Source: Microbacterium oxydans
Lineage (GTDB): Bacteria > Actinomycetota > Actinomycetes > Actinomycetales > Microbacteriaceae
Direction: 5' to 3'
Assembly: GCF_000956405.1 (NCBI RefSeq)
Contig: NZ_JYIV01000022.1
Location: 97,767-161,766 of the forward strand
DNA length: 64,000 nucleotides
The notes below the pieces were generated by a model, which saw only the letters and a program-made list of their open reading frames with translations, ran no database searches and was not told the DNA's origin. The position numbers and the translations under genes are program-made. This document shows, in pieces, positions 28,144 through 37,887 of this stretch. The first letter of the stretch is position 1. Each line of letters starts with the position of its first letter.

Positions 28144-28190
28144 AGAGACGCCCCCGTCTGCCGATACCATCGGTGGGCGGGGGCGTTTCT
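28144..28190 (+). terminator. Terminator of the mannitol PTS operon
   Basis: AGAGACGCCCCCG (28144-28156) pairs with CGGGGGCGTTTCT (28178-28190) with one G-T wobble. A nested stem CCGAT/ATCGG (28161-28165, 28169-28173) lies in the loop. It begins 10 nt after the mtlD stop. Confidence 0.75.
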
Positions 28191-28233
28191 CGACACGACG
28201 GCGTGCGGGAGGACAGTGAGGTTCGGGAGCCAC

Positions 28234-29526
28234 ATGAACGGATATGCCGTGATCGGCGCGGGACCGTCGGGCCTCGCCGCTGCCCGAGCACTGCAGAAGC
28301 GCGGCATCGGCGTGGACGGCTATGAGGCCTCGCACGGCGTCGGCGGGCTGTGGGACATCGAGAATCCCCGCAGCACGATGTATGAATCCGCGCACCTGAT
28401 CTCCTCGCGCACCACGACGGAGTTTGCCGAGTTCCCGATGCGCTCGTCGGTCGACTACCCGGGTCATCGAGTGGTCAAGACGTACTTCGAGGACTATGCG
28501 GCCCGCTTCGAGCTCACCGCTCTGTTCCGGTTCGACACGACCGTGACCCGCCTCGAACCGCGCGACGGCGGATGGGATCTCGCGAGCGCGGGTCCCGATG
28601 GCGTCGAGACACGGTGGTACAGAGGTGTCGTGCTCGCGAACGGGACGCTCGCCCGGCCGAACGTTCCCTCCTTCCCCGGCGAGTTCACGGGCGAGCTGCT
28701 GCACACGAGCGCGTACAGGTCGCCGGAACAGCTGAGGTCCAGGCGGGTGCTGCTGGTCGGCGCGGGCAATTCCGGCTGCGATATCGCGGTCGACGCCGTG
28801 CACCACGCACTGTCGGTCGACATGAGCGTTCGGCGTGGCTACTACTTCGTGCCGCGATACCTGTTCGGAAGACCGAGCGACACCCTGAACCAGGGGCGTC
28901 CGCTCCCCGCCAGGATCAAGCAGGCCCTCGACAGCCGAGTGCTCCGTGCCTTCACCGGCGACCCCGTGCGGTTCGGGTTCCCGAAGCCGGACTACCGCAT
29001 CTACGAGGCCCATCCGATCGTGAACACCATGATCCTGAACCACCTCGGACAGGGTGATCTGCGGATCCGCGCCGACGTCGCCCGATTCGACGGAGCGACC
29101 GTGCACTTCCGCGACGGCCGTGCCGACGACTACGACCTCGTGCTGCTCGCCACCGGGTACACCCTCGACTACCCGTTTGTCGACCGGGAGCACCTGCACT
29201 GGCGAGGCGCTTCGCCCCGACTGTTCCTGAACGCGTTCCCCTCGTCGTTCAACGGCCTCTACGTGATGGGCATGATCGAGGCATCCGGCATCGGCTGGCA
29301 GGGTCGCTACGAGCAGGCCGAGCTGCTCGCGGCCTACCTGGGCGCGGCTGAGGAGGACCCCGCACGCGCCGCCCGCTTCCGCCGACGTGTGACCGAGAAG
29401 CCCTGGCCGGATGTCACGGGTGGTTATCGCTACCTCGGTCTCGACCGGATGGCTTACTACGTCAACAAGGACGCCTACCGTGCGGCCGTGCGGAGCGAGA
29501 AGGACGCACTCGAGGCGCCGGAGTGA
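28234..29526 (+). CDS. Flavin-containing monooxygenase
   Basis: 430 residues. FAD site GAGPSG at 8-13, the FMO fingerprint FTGELLHTSAY (FxGxxxHxxxY) and a second dinucleotide site VLLVGAGNSGCDIAV. These identify an NADPH- and FAD-dependent enzyme of the FMO/NMO class that inserts oxygen at a soft nucleophile (N, S) or does Baeyer-Villiger chemistry. The substrate is not predictable. ATG 28234 has GGGAG 4 nt upstream; GTG 28216, preceded by GGAGGA, is an alternative adding six residues. It stands alone between the mannitol operon and the hydrolase gene. Confidence 0.88.
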   Translation: MNGYAVIGAGPSGLAAARALQKRGIGVDGYEASHGVGGLWDIENPRSTMYESAHLISSRTTTEFAEFPMRSSVDYPGHRVVKTYFEDYAARFELTALFRFDTTVTRLEPRDGGWDLASAGPDGVETRWYRGVVLANGTLARPNVPSFPGEFTGELLHTSAYRSPEQLRSRRVLLVGAGNSGCDIAVDAVHHALSVDMSVRRGYYFVPRYLFGRPSDTLNQGRPLPARIKQALDSRVLRAFTGDPVRFGFPKPDYRIYEAHPIVNTMILNHLGQGDLRIRADVARFDGATVHFRDGRADDYDLVLLATGYTLDYPFVDREHLHWRGASPRLFLNAFPSSFNGLYVMGMIEASGIGWQGRYEQAELLAAYLGAAEEDPARAARFRRRVTEKPWPDVTGGYRYLGLDRMAYYVNKDAYRAAVRSEKDALEAPE

Positions 29527-29579
29527 GACCACCCAGGCCACGGACATCGTCCGGTCGCCGCGCGCAGTAGCGTTGTCTC

Positions 29580-30323
29580 GTGGAGAAGAAGTCCCGCCGG
29601 ATCCTGAGGCGCGTGCTGTGGAGCATCGCCATCGTGCTGGTGCTCGCCGTCGGTGGTGTGCTCGCCTGGACTCAGATCGGCGTCATGGCCGCAGAGCCGG
29701 AGCCGCTCGCGGCCGTGCGTGCGAACCCGGCGATCACGGTGACGGACGCCGATGAAGGCATCGTGCTCGCGCCTGCCGAGGGGGATTCCGAGCTCGGCCT
29801 CGTGTTCATCCCCGGTGCCAAGGTCGATCCCTGGGCGTATGCGGCCATCCTGCAGGGACTGGCCGAAGACGGGGTCACCGTCGTGATCACGCGTCCCTGG
29901 CTGAACCTGGCGTTCTTCGACCCGCGCGGTCTCGACGCGTTCACCTCCGCGGCACCCGGCATCGATGTCTGGAGCGTCGGTGGTCACTCGTTGGGCGGCG
30001 TGCGCGCCTGTCAGCTCGCATCCGACGCGGATGCGCTGGTGCTGTTCGCGTCGTACTGCGCGAACGACCTCTCCGGGAGCGATCTCCCCGTTCTGAGCCT
30101 GGCGGGCGGCGAGGACGGGCTATCCACGCCGCAGAAGATCGCGGATGCGCGGCATGAGCTGCCCACCGCTGCAGAGATGGTCGAGATCGACGGCGCCTCA
30201 CACGCCTCGTTCGGCGACTACGGACCGCAGGACGGCGACGGCACCCCGACCATCTCGAGCGACGACATGCATGCCCAGGTCACGCGCCTCGCCGGGGACT
30301 TCCTCGCGCCGCTCGCGCCCTGA
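29580..30323 (+). CDS. Membrane-anchored alpha/beta hydrolase
   Basis: 247 residues from GTG. One N-terminal membrane segment (about 12-33) follows a basic stretch, so the enzyme faces outward. The nucleophile is Ser137 in GGHSLGG; Asp in AGGEDGL and His in DGASHASFGDYG complete a likely triad. The compact core resembles dienelactone-hydrolase or esterase-like folds. Lack of a lipobox Cys argues against a lipoprotein. Its stop is 3 nt from that of the convergent PfkB kinase gene. The substrate is unknown. Confidence 0.82.
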   Translation: MEKKSRRILRRVLWSIAIVLVLAVGGVLAWTQIGVMAAEPEPLAAVRANPAITVTDADEGIVLAPAEGDSELGLVFIPGAKVDPWAYAAILQGLAEDGVTVVITRPWLNLAFFDPRGLDAFTSAAPGIDVWSVGGHSLGGVRACQLASDADALVLFASYCANDLSGSDLPVLSLAGGEDGLSTPQKIADARHELPTAAEMVEIDGASHASFGDYGPQDGDGTPTISSDDMHAQVTRLAGDFLAPLAP

Positions 30324-30326
30324 ACC

Positions 30327-31244
30327 TCACTCCCCCTCAGGATCGCGCGCAGACCCGAGCACGGGGTCGGGCACGGACCCCAGCACAGCGTCGAGCAGCG
30401 GGTGCAGGTGCCGCGTGCGCAGCACCGACGCCGCGGAACGTGCTCCGGCTCGGAGGGCGTCGGGGATGCCGGCTCCGTCGAGACGTGCATCGAGCACTCC
30501 TGCCAGAAAGGCGTCTCCCGCACCGTTCGTGTCGACGACCTCGACGGATTCGGCGGGCACCCGATGCACGGTGCCGTCCTCGTCGACCGCGACGGCGCCG
30601 TCCGCTCCCAGGGTGCACACGGCCAGACGCGCTCCCGCCGCGATGCGTGACCGGAGGAACGCGACCGGATCGTCGAGCCTGTCGGCGTTGCAGAACACCG
30701 CCTCGGCAGCATCGAGGAAGGGCCGATGGTAGTCCGCCGACCCGTCGTAGTCGTGCACGTCCACCCAGATCGGCGTCCCTGTCGACCGGGCCAGAGGCAG
30801 CAGGCGCAGGGGTTCCGCGGCGAGGTCGAGGACGACCACATCCGCCCCTGTCATCTGTTCCTGCATGCTCAGGTCGTGTACGCCCGTGCTCTCCCCCGGC
30901 GTGGCGAGGTAGAGCGAGACACGCGCGCCCTCGCGGGTCATGAGGTTCAGATGCCGTTCGGTGACGCCGTCCTGCCAGTCGACCTGCACTGCCGCGGCCC
31001 GCAGAGCCTCACGGACGCGTGCACCCTCCCGGTCCGTCCCCGCGGTGGCATGGAGCCGGACGGTCCTGCCCAGCGCGGTCAGACTGAGCGCCTTACCCGC
31101 ACTCGTTCCTCCGACCGTCTCCCAGGTGCTCTCGGCGAACTGCATGTGCGGCACCGGCTCCGGCAGCCGGTCGAGCACGACGATCGTGTTCCATGACGCC
31201 GGCCCGACGATGACGACGGAGGCGGACTCTGACGAGGAGGGCAT
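30327..31244 (-). CDS. PfkB/ribokinase family carbohydrate kinase
   Basis: 305 residues. The PfkB signature DTNGAGDAFLAGVLDA holds the catalytic Asp, and VGGTSAGKALSLTALG near residue 45-60 is the sugar-binding glycine motif. It phosphorylates a sugar or nucleoside with ATP. It is the last gene of the leftward nucleoside-salvage series, 27 nt after the deacetylase gene, so ribose, deoxyribose or a nucleoside are reasonable substrates (inference). ATG 31244 is preferred; an upstream start would add nine residues. Confidence 0.85.
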   Translation of the reverse strand: MPSSSESASVVIVGPASWNTIVVLDRLPEPVPHMQFAESTWETVGGTSAGKALSLTALGRTVRLHATAGTDREGARVREALRAAAVQVDWQDGVTERHLNLMTREGARVSLYLATPGESTGVHDLSMQEQMTGADVVVLDLAAEPLRLLPLARSTGTPIWVDVHDYDGSADYHRPFLDAAEAVFCNADRLDDPVAFLRSRIAAGARLAVCTLGADGAVAVDEDGTVHRVPAESVEVVDTNGAGDAFLAGVLDARLDGAGIPDALRAGARSAASVLRTRHLHPLLDAVLGSVPDPVLGSARDPEGE

Positions 31245-31271
31245 GGCACCATCCTGCCGCGTGCTTCGCAC

Positions 31272-32381
31272 TCAGCCGATGCGCGAGACCAGCGCGTCCA
31301 GACCCATGCCGTAGTCGATGCGCACGACGGGAAGAGCCAGCTTGTCGGTGCCGATCGTCACGTAGCCCGGCTCGATCGTGCGACCCATCTCGTATCCGGC
31401 CTGAGCGACACCTTGCTTCGTGGTGTCGTTGTAATGCCCGTAGGGATACGCCACGACCTGACCCACGCCGAGGATCTGGGCGGAGGTGGTGAGATCCGCG
31501 GCGATCTGGTCGGCGGTCCAGTTGACCATCCGGCCCTTGCCGTTGTCGCCGGCCTGATGCATGTCGTGCGTGTGCGAACGACGCTGCACATAGATCGATG
31601 GTGCCGGATCCTGCCGGTAGGCCGTGATCATGAACGACGTGCTGAGCACCTTGTACTTGTCGACGACCGGAACCGCCAGATCGAACCACGACTGGTCGGC
31701 GTCGTCGTCGGTGATGATCACGCTCTTGGCGGGGAGCGAGAGCCGACCGTCGATGAAAGCGCTGAGCTCATCCCACGTCGGCAGGTAGAACCCCGTCGTC
31801 GCGATGTGGTTCATCTGTGCGTCGAAGTCGCCGATGTACGCGTAGTTGCCGCGCAGCCAGCCCTTCTCCCCCTCGGGGTTGGCTGTGAACTGGTGGTACA
31901 TCAGGATGGGAACTCGCACCTTCTCTGCGGCGTTCTCCTCCGGCGTCTTCCAGGCGGCGAAGAGCTCGACCTGTTGTTCGGCGCACACGACGGGATCTGC
32001 GCCGTTCACCCGGGCGGCGACGGTGAAGGCTCCCGCGTCCGCTGCACTCGAGTACCAGCCGGCGAACACCTTGCCCTCGAGCTGTGGGATCGGCAGTCCC
32101 TGGTAGAGATCGTCCTGGAACTGGAGCATCGGATCCGCAGGAGCGCCCTCGCCCGAGAAGGTGACGGCGCAGGCGCGCGGATCATCGGCATCGGCCACGA
32201 GCTGCTCCGCCGGCGTCAGCGGATGCTCGATCGTCGTCGACTGCGCCCTCGGGACGGTGTTCTCCGGCGTGCGGTTCAGCCACGCGAAGGCCACAGCGCC
32301 GGCTCCGACGACGACGACCGCAGCGACCGTGCAGACGATGACGGCGGTGCGTGCACGCCGTTTCTTCCCCCCGGAAGCCAT
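31272..32381 (-). CDS. Polysaccharide deacetylase with InlB-like repeat domain
   Basis: 369 residues. An N-terminal membrane anchor (about 11-33) is followed by a ~140-residue segment ending in VFAGWYSSAA...VELFAAW, which matches the Gly-Trp-Tyr and LYAxW hallmarks of Listeria-Bacteroides (InlB B) repeats. The NodB-like catalytic domain follows: DDDADQSW (metal Asp), HTHDMHQ (zinc histidines) and AYPYGHYND. It probably deacetylates a surface or peptidoglycan polysaccharide outside the membrane. It begins 2 nt after the add stop, so it is co-transcribed with salvage genes without an obvious functional link. Confidence 0.85.
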   Translation of the reverse strand: MASGGKKRRARTAVIVCTVAAVVVVGAGAVAFAWLNRTPENTVPRAQSTTIEHPLTPAEQLVADADDPRACAVTFSGEGAPADPMLQFQDDLYQGLPIPQLEGKVFAGWYSSAADAGAFTVAARVNGADPVVCAEQQVELFAAWKTPEENAAEKVRVPILMYHQFTANPEGEKGWLRGNYAYIGDFDAQMNHIATTGFYLPTWDELSAFIDGRLSLPAKSVIITDDDADQSWFDLAVPVVDKYKVLSTSFMITAYRQDPAPSIYVQRRSHTHDMHQAGDNGKGRMVNWTADQIAADLTTSAQILGVGQVVAYPYGHYNDTTKQGVAQAGYEMGRTIEPGYVTIGTDKLALPVVRIDYGMGLDALVSRIG

Positions 32382-32383
32382 GA

Positions 32384-33499
32384 TCAGGCGTCGAAGCCTT
32401 CGGCGATCATCTCCACGAGCTCCTCGCGCTCCTCGACCGGCAGGAACGCGGCAGCGGCCGCGTTGAACTGGAACGTCTCGAGGTCGTCGAGGTCGTACTC
32501 GAAGGTCTCGACCAGCCGCGCGAGTTCCCTCGTGAGGGATGTGGCGCTCATGGTGCGATTGTCGACGTTCACGGTGACGGCGAAACCGAGCTGATAGAGC
32601 AGGTCGAACGGGTGGTCCACCATCGTGTCGCCCCACGCGGCGATCGCCCCGGTCTGCAGGTTCGACGACGGCGAGAGCTCCAGCGGGATCTCACGGTCGC
32701 GCACCCAGCGCGCGAGGTCTCCGAACTGCACCTGCACCTCGTCGCCCTCCTGCGTGATGACCTCGAGATCCTCCGCGATGCGCACGCCGTGGCCGAGGCG
32801 CAGGGCACGTCCGTCCAGCAGGGCCGACCGGATCGAGGCCAGGCCTGCCGCCTCTCCCGCATGCACGGTGACCGGGAAGAAGCTCTCGGCGAGATAGTCG
32901 AACGCCTTGCGGTGGTTCGACGGCGGGAATCCGTCCTCGGGGCCGGCGATGTCGAAGCCCACCGCACCGCGACCGCGGAAATCGACCGCGAGCTCGGCGA
33001 TCTCGAGCGCGCGATCGGTGTGACGCATCGCGGTGATGAGCTGCCCGACTCGGATGCTGCGCCCGGAGCTGTCGGCGAGGTCTTCCCCCTCTTCGATACC
33101 CTGCTGCACGGCTTCCACGGTCTGCTCGAGCGTGAGACCGCGAGCCAGATGCTGCTCCGGCGCCCAGCGCACCTCGCCGTAGATCACTCCGTCGGCGGCG
33201 AGATCCTGCACGAACTCGCGCGCGACGCGGGTGAGCCCCTCCCGGGTCTGCATCACGGCTGTGGTGAGGTCGAACGTCTTGAGGTATTCGACCAGAGAAC
33301 CCGAGTCGCTCTGCTTCGCGAACCACGAACCCAGGGCCGCCGGCTTCGACTCGGGAACGTCCAGTCCGATCTCATCCGCGAGCTCGATGATCGTGGCGGG
33401 CCGCAGCGCGCCGTCGAGGTGGTCGTGCAGCGACACCTTGGGCAAGCTCCGCAGGGAGACCCCCTGGAGCGTGACGTCGCCGTTCGCATCGATCGACAT
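32384..33499 (-). CDS. add: Adenosine deaminase
   Basis: 371 residues. It deaminates adenosine and deoxyadenosine to inosine. Zinc site HDH in KVSLHDHLDGAL, His in HAGEAAG with catalytic Glu, GHGVRI and LSPSSNLQTG near the C-terminus are all in place. It is flanked by deoA (50 nt upstream) and the deacetylase gene on the same strand. In M. tuberculosis add also follows cdd-deoA. Confidence 0.95.
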   Translation of the reverse strand: MSIDANGDVTLQGVSLRSLPKVSLHDHLDGALRPATIIELADEIGLDVPESKPAALGSWFAKQSDSGSLVEYLKTFDLTTAVMQTREGLTRVAREFVQDLAADGVIYGEVRWAPEQHLARGLTLEQTVEAVQQGIEEGEDLADSSGRSIRVGQLITAMRHTDRALEIAELAVDFRGRGAVGFDIAGPEDGFPPSNHRKAFDYLAESFFPVTVHAGEAAGLASIRSALLDGRALRLGHGVRIAEDLEVITQEGDEVQVQFGDLARWVRDREIPLELSPSSNLQTGAIAAWGDTMVDHPFDLLYQLGFAVTVNVDNRTMSATSLTRELARLVETFEYDLDDLETFQFNAAAAAFLPVEEREELVEMIAEGFDA

Positions 33500-33549
33500 G
33501 GTGATCCTCTCGGTCGCGGATGTGCTCAGATCAGGCTAGCGGTCCGACG

Positions 33550-34863
33550 TCACGCGGTGATGCGCTCACGGACGATGGGGCCGGTGACCGGCGCCTCGTC
33601 CCCGATCTCCCACGAGCCCTCGAGCGCGTCGAGCGCCCGGCCGAAACGGGCGTCGTCCGCGGCAGAGAGGGTGAACAGCGGCTGACCGGCGACGACGCGA
33701 TCGCCGGGCTTCGCGTGCAGATCGATTCCCGCTTCGAAGATCACCGGATCCTGCGCCCTGGCGCGACCCGCACCAAGACGCCAGGCGGCGACGCCGAACG
33801 GAAGGGCCTCCATGCGCGTGACGACGCCGTCGGCCGGTGCCAGCACCTGGTGGGTCTCACGCGCGGTCGGCAGCTCGGCATCAGGGTCGCCGTCCTGCGC
33901 GCGGATCATCGCCTTCCAGGTGTCCATGGCGCGGCCGTCGTCGAGCGCCGCCTCCACGTCGGCATCCGGCTGTCCGGCGAGGGCGAGCATCTCGCGCGCC
34001 AGAGCGATGGTCAGCTCACGCACGTCGGAGGGCCCGCCACCGGCGAGGATCTCCACCGACTCCCGCACCTCGTTCGCGTTCCCGATCGCGAGGCCGAGCG
34101 GGACGTTCATATCGGTCAGCAGGGCGGTCGTCGCGACGCCAGAGTCGGTGCCGAGGGCGACCATCGTGCGCGCCAGCTCGCGAGCACGGTCGATGTCCTG
34201 CATGAACGCACCGGATCCGAACTTCACATCGAGCACGAGCGCATCCGTGCCCTCGGCGATCTTCTTCGACATGATGCTGGAGGCGATCAGCGGGATGGCC
34301 TCCACTGTGCCGGTGACGTCGCGGAGCGCGTACAGCTTCTTGTCGGCGGGAGCGAGCCCGGAGCCGGCGGCGCAGATGACCGCACCCACATCGCCCTGCA
34401 TCTGCGCGAACATCTCCTCGTTGCTGAGAGCCGCACGCCAGCCGGGGATCGACTCGAGCTTGTCGAGCGTGCCACCGGTGTGTCCGAGACCGCGACCGCT
34501 CAACTGCGGCACCGCCACGCCGAAGGATGCCACCAGAGGCGCCAGCGGCAGCGTGATCTTGTCGCCGACGCCACCCGTGGAGTGCTTGTCGACCGTGCGC
34601 TTGCCGAGCGAGGCGAAGCTCATCCGCTCCCCCGACGCGATCATCGCATCCGTCAGCACCCGGATCTCGTCGCGCTCCATGCCGCGCTGGAAGATCGCCA
34701 TCGCGAACGATGCCATCTGCGCGTCCGAGACATAACCGCGGGTGTAGGCGTCGACCATCCAGCGCAGCGCCGGCTCTGGCACCGCACCGCCGTCGCGCTT
34801 GGCGCGGATCACATCGATCGCGTCGAACGGTTCGATAGCTCCCTGAGCCTGTCCAGCGGTCAT
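33550..34863 (-). CDS. deoA: Thymidine phosphorylase
   Basis: 437 residues. It cleaves thymidine or deoxyuridine to base and deoxyribose-1-phosphate. The family signature runs through SGRGLGHTGGTLDKLESI; KHSTGGVGDK and the SKKIAEGTDALVLDVKFG phosphate site are present. ATG 34863 lies in an ATGA overlap with cdd, which fixes the start against a long non-homologous upstream extension. Confidence 0.95.
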   Translation of the reverse strand: MTAGQAQGAIEPFDAIDVIRAKRDGGAVPEPALRWMVDAYTRGYVSDAQMASFAMAIFQRGMERDEIRVLTDAMIASGERMSFASLGKRTVDKHSTGGVGDKITLPLAPLVASFGVAVPQLSGRGLGHTGGTLDKLESIPGWRAALSNEEMFAQMQGDVGAVICAAGSGLAPADKKLYALRDVTGTVEAIPLIASSIMSKKIAEGTDALVLDVKFGSGAFMQDIDRARELARTMVALGTDSGVATTALLTDMNVPLGLAIGNANEVRESVEILAGGGPSDVRELTIALAREMLALAGQPDADVEAALDDGRAMDTWKAMIRAQDGDPDAELPTARETHQVLAPADGVVTRMEALPFGVAAWRLGAGRARAQDPVIFEAGIDLHAKPGDRVVAGQPLFTLSAADDARFGRALDALEGSWEIGDEAPVTGPIVRERITA

Positions 34864-35258
34864 CGTGCTTCCTCCAGGTCGCGCGGCCCGAACGCATCGG
34901 GCAGCACCTCGTCGATCGTGCGGATGCCGGAGACCGTCTCCAACAGCATCCCGGGCATCGCATGCTCGAACAGCAGCTGGCGGCAGCGTCCGCACGGCAT
35001 GATCGTCTGCCCCTCGTTGTTCACGCACACGAAGGCGACGAGCTGACCGCCGCCCGACATGTGCAGGTCGCCGACCAGAGCGCACTCCGCGCACAGCGTC
35101 ACGCCGTACGACGCGTTCTCGACGTTGCAGCCGGCCACGATCCGACCGTCGCCGACGAGTGCGGCAGCACCCACGCGATAGCGCGAGTACGGCGCGTACG
35201 CCTTCGTCATGGCATCGGTCGCGACCTGGCGCAGTTCATCCCAGTCGATGTCCGTCAT
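34860..35258 (-). CDS. cdd: Cytidine deaminase
   Basis: 132 residues. Zinc motifs CAEC with catalytic Glu (NASYGVTLCAECALV) and PCGRCRQ identify a homotetrameric cytidine/deoxycytidine deaminase. It converts cytidine to uridine for cleavage downstream. It lies 26 nt behind the nucleoside permease gene and overlaps deoA by ATGA. A Cys follows the Glu where Arg is common in the family. Confidence 0.95.
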   Translation of the reverse strand: MTDIDWDELRQVATDAMTKAYAPYSRYRVGAAALVGDGRIVAGCNVENASYGVTLCAECALVGDLHMSGGGQLVAFVCVNNEGQTIMPCGRCRQLLFEHAMPGMLLETVSGIRTIDEVLPDAFGPRDLEEAR

Positions 35259-35284
35259 TGCGATGCTTCTCTCCTCCGGCCGGG

Positions 35285-36571
35285 CTATGACTTGATGTAC
35301 GGCTTGCCGTCGGCGGCAGGCGCCTTGATCTGGCCCGCGAACCCGGCGACCGCCAGCAGCGTCACCACGTACGGCAGCATCAGCATGAACTCGCCGGGGA
35401 TCGGCGTCTTCAGGATCGACAGCAGGTTCTGCAGGTTGGTGGCGAAGCCGAACAGCAGCGCCGCGAGCGTCGCGCGGATCGGGTCCCAGCGGCCGAAGAT
35501 CACTGCCGCGAGGGCGATGAAGCCGAGACCGGCTGTCATGTCCTTGCCGAACTGCGGCACCGAGACGAGTGTGAAGTACGCGCCGCCCATGCCCGCGATC
35601 GCGCCGGCCAGCAGCACGTTCCAGAACCGGGTCAGGTTCACCTTGATGCCCACCGTGTCGGCCGCCTGCGGGTGCTCGCCGACGGCACGCAGCCGCAGAC
35701 CCCAGCGCGTGCGGTACAGACCCCACGCCACCACGGCGACGGTGATGAACATCAGGTACCCGATGAACGTCTGGTTGAACAGCACCGGTCCGATGATCGG
35801 GATGTCACTGAGCACCGGGATCTCGACGCGCGGGAAGCGCGCCGGGCGGTTGAGGGCTGCTTCATTGGGCGCGAGCAGCGCGCCGTAGAGGAAGCCCGTG
35901 AGACCGGTGACGAGCACGTTGAGCACCACACCGACGATGACCTGCTCGACGAGGTACTTGATCGCGAATGCCGCGAGGACGCTCGCCACGAGGACGCCGC
36001 CGATCATCGCACCGACCAGACCCACGAACGGGTTGCCGGTGATGCTCGAGAGAAGCGCCGCGGAGAACGCACCGAGGAGCAGCTGTCCCTCGATCGCGAC
36101 GTTCACGACACCGGCGCGCTCCCCGATGACGCCGCCGAGTGCACCGAACACCAGGGGCACGGAGAGCGAGACCGCACCGAACAGCAGACTGGTCACAGGC
36201 ACGAGTCCGCCGGCCGAGGCCCAGACGAGGAAGCCGAAGACGGCCAGCACGCTGAAGGCGATGACGAGCCACAGCGACGGTGCGCGGTAGGTCCAGGCAC
36301 GGAGGAAAGCACCGACCGTCAGCACCACGAGGAAGCCGAACACGACCCAGAACGTCGACGCCGTCGGGAGCGACACATCCGGCAGCGCGAGCGCCGAGGA
36401 CTGGTCGGAGAGGCGGAACGTGCTGATGCCGTCACGCGGCACGAACAAGAACAGCAGCGCGAGGAGGACCGTTGCACCGGCGAGGACGATCGGCGCCTTG
36501 AGGTGCCGTTCCTTCACGGTCGCCAGCTGAACAGTGCCATCGGCGGCCTGAGTCTGCACGAGGGACATCAT
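35285..36571 (-). CDS. nupQ: Nucleoside ABC transporter permease 2 (NupQ/YufQ type)
   Basis: 428 residues with about ten membrane segments. The segment GERAGVVNVAIEGQLLLGAF is the hallmark of BMP-type (BPD_transp_2) permeases. A ~75-residue N-terminal extension with its own membrane helix precedes the core. ATG 36571 lies in an ATGA overlap with the other permease gene. It forms the channel with NupP for nucleoside uptake energised by the ATPase at 37884. Confidence 0.9.
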   Translation of the reverse strand: MMSLVQTQAADGTVQLATVKERHLKAPIVLAGATVLLALLFLFVPRDGISTFRLSDQSSALALPDVSLPTASTFWVVFGFLVVLTVGAFLRAWTYRAPSLWLVIAFSVLAVFGFLVWASAGGLVPVTSLLFGAVSLSVPLVFGALGGVIGERAGVVNVAIEGQLLLGAFSAALLSSITGNPFVGLVGAMIGGVLVASVLAAFAIKYLVEQVIVGVVLNVLVTGLTGFLYGALLAPNEAALNRPARFPRVEIPVLSDIPIIGPVLFNQTFIGYLMFITVAVVAWGLYRTRWGLRLRAVGEHPQAADTVGIKVNLTRFWNVLLAGAIAGMGGAYFTLVSVPQFGKDMTAGLGFIALAAVIFGRWDPIRATLAALLFGFATNLQNLLSILKTPIPGEFMLMLPYVVTLLAVAGFAGQIKAPAADGKPYIKS

Positions 36572-37887
36572 GCCGCCACCGCCTTCTTCGCAGCCTTGGC
36601 TCTGAGCCGGGCTGCCTTCTCGATATCGGTCTTCGGGAGGAAGAACACCGCCCGCAGCAGGGGCGGCGCGGCGATGAACAGCACCACGAGCGACTGCACG
36701 ACGAGCACGATGTCGACCGGGATGCTCTGCGCCTGCATCGAGAACGAGCCCGCCTTGAGCGCACCGAACAGGATGCCGGCCGCGAAGGTGCCCCATGCGC
36801 GGCTGCGTCCGAGGAGGGCGACGGTGATGGCGTCGAAGCCGATGCCGGCATCGATCGTCTCGGTGACGCCCGTGGTCACAGCCCCCTGGATCTGGTTCAT
36901 GCCGGCAAGGCCCGCCAGTCCTCCCGCGAAGAGCATCGCGTAGACGTAGATGCGCTGCACGCTGATACCGGCGGCGCGCGCGGCGTGCGGGTTCTCACCC
37001 ACGGCACGCATCCGCATGCCGAGCGACGAACGCTCGATGAGCCACCAGACGAACAGGGTCGCCACGATCACGATCACGAAGCCGAGGTCGAGCAGCGGGA
37101 ACTGCGGTCCGAGCAGGGTCGGGAACTGGGCGCTCTCCGGTGTCGCCGAGCCGAGAGCCTGGTTGGTGCCCGGCTTCTGCAGCAGACCCGGGGTGCGGAT
37201 CATCCACAGCAGCAGGTAGTAGGCGATGTAGTTCAGCATGATCGTGAGGATCACCTCGTGCGCGCCGGTGCGCGCCTTGATGAGCCCCGCGATCGCACCC
37301 CAGAGCGCGCCGCCCGCGATTCCCGCGATGAGCGTGGCCGGGATGTGCAGCCAGATCGGCAGGTCGAGCGAGAAGGTCAGCAGGGCCGCCACGGCGACAC
37401 CGATGAGCATCTGGCCGCGAGCACCGATGTTGAACAGCCCCACGCGGAACGCGAGTGCGACGCCGAGACCTGCCGCGATGAGCGGGGCCGCGAAACCGAG
37501 CGTGTTGGTCAGGGGTCGGATCTGCGCCGCGAAGTCCGCACCGCGGGCGTTGAAGATCGCCCCGCGGAAGAGCGCCTCGTAGCCGTTGTAGACCGCGTTC
37601 CACGCAGCGGCGAAGGTATCACCGGGCTGTGCGAAGAAGTAGACGGATGCGTCGAGGACGTCCTGATTCGTGAAGGCGATCAGCACACCGCCGACGATGA
37701 GCGCCAGCACGATCGCCAGGATCGTCGTGACCGCATTGCCGCGGAGGATCTCCTTCAGGATGACGTTGCCGCGCGGGGGCGGCGGGACGTCCGAGGGGTC
37801 CCGCGGAACCGTGCCGGTGCTCGTGGCGAGCTCCTGCGGCGGGATCCCCTTGGTCACATCTCCCGCGCCGGGTGTCGCTCCGCTCAC
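36568..37887 (-). CDS. nupP: Nucleoside ABC transporter permease 1 (NupP/YufP type)
   Basis: 439 residues from GTG in a GTGA overlap with the ATPase gene. A Pro/Gly-rich cytosolic N-terminus (~40 residues) is followed by about ten membrane segments; AFRVGLFNIGARGQMLIG is the conserved permease motif, and AHEVILTIMLNYIAYYLL follows. It pairs with the permease encoded at 35285-36571. Confidence 0.9.
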   Translation of the reverse strand: MSGATPGAGDVTKGIPPQELATSTGTVPRDPSDVPPPPRGNVILKEILRGNAVTTILAIVLALIVGGVLIAFTNQDVLDASVYFFAQPGDTFAAAWNAVYNGYEALFRGAIFNARGADFAAQIRPLTNTLGFAAPLIAAGLGVALAFRVGLFNIGARGQMLIGVAVAALLTFSLDLPIWLHIPATLIAGIAGGALWGAIAGLIKARTGAHEVILTIMLNYIAYYLLLWMIRTPGLLQKPGTNQALGSATPESAQFPTLLGPQFPLLDLGFVIVIVATLFVWWLIERSSLGMRMRAVGENPHAARAAGISVQRIYVYAMLFAGGLAGLAGMNQIQGAVTTGVTETIDAGIGFDAITVALLGRSRAWGTFAAGILFGALKAGSFSMQAQSIPVDIVLVVQSLVVLFIAAPPLLRAVFFLPKTDIEKAARLRAKAAKKAVAA

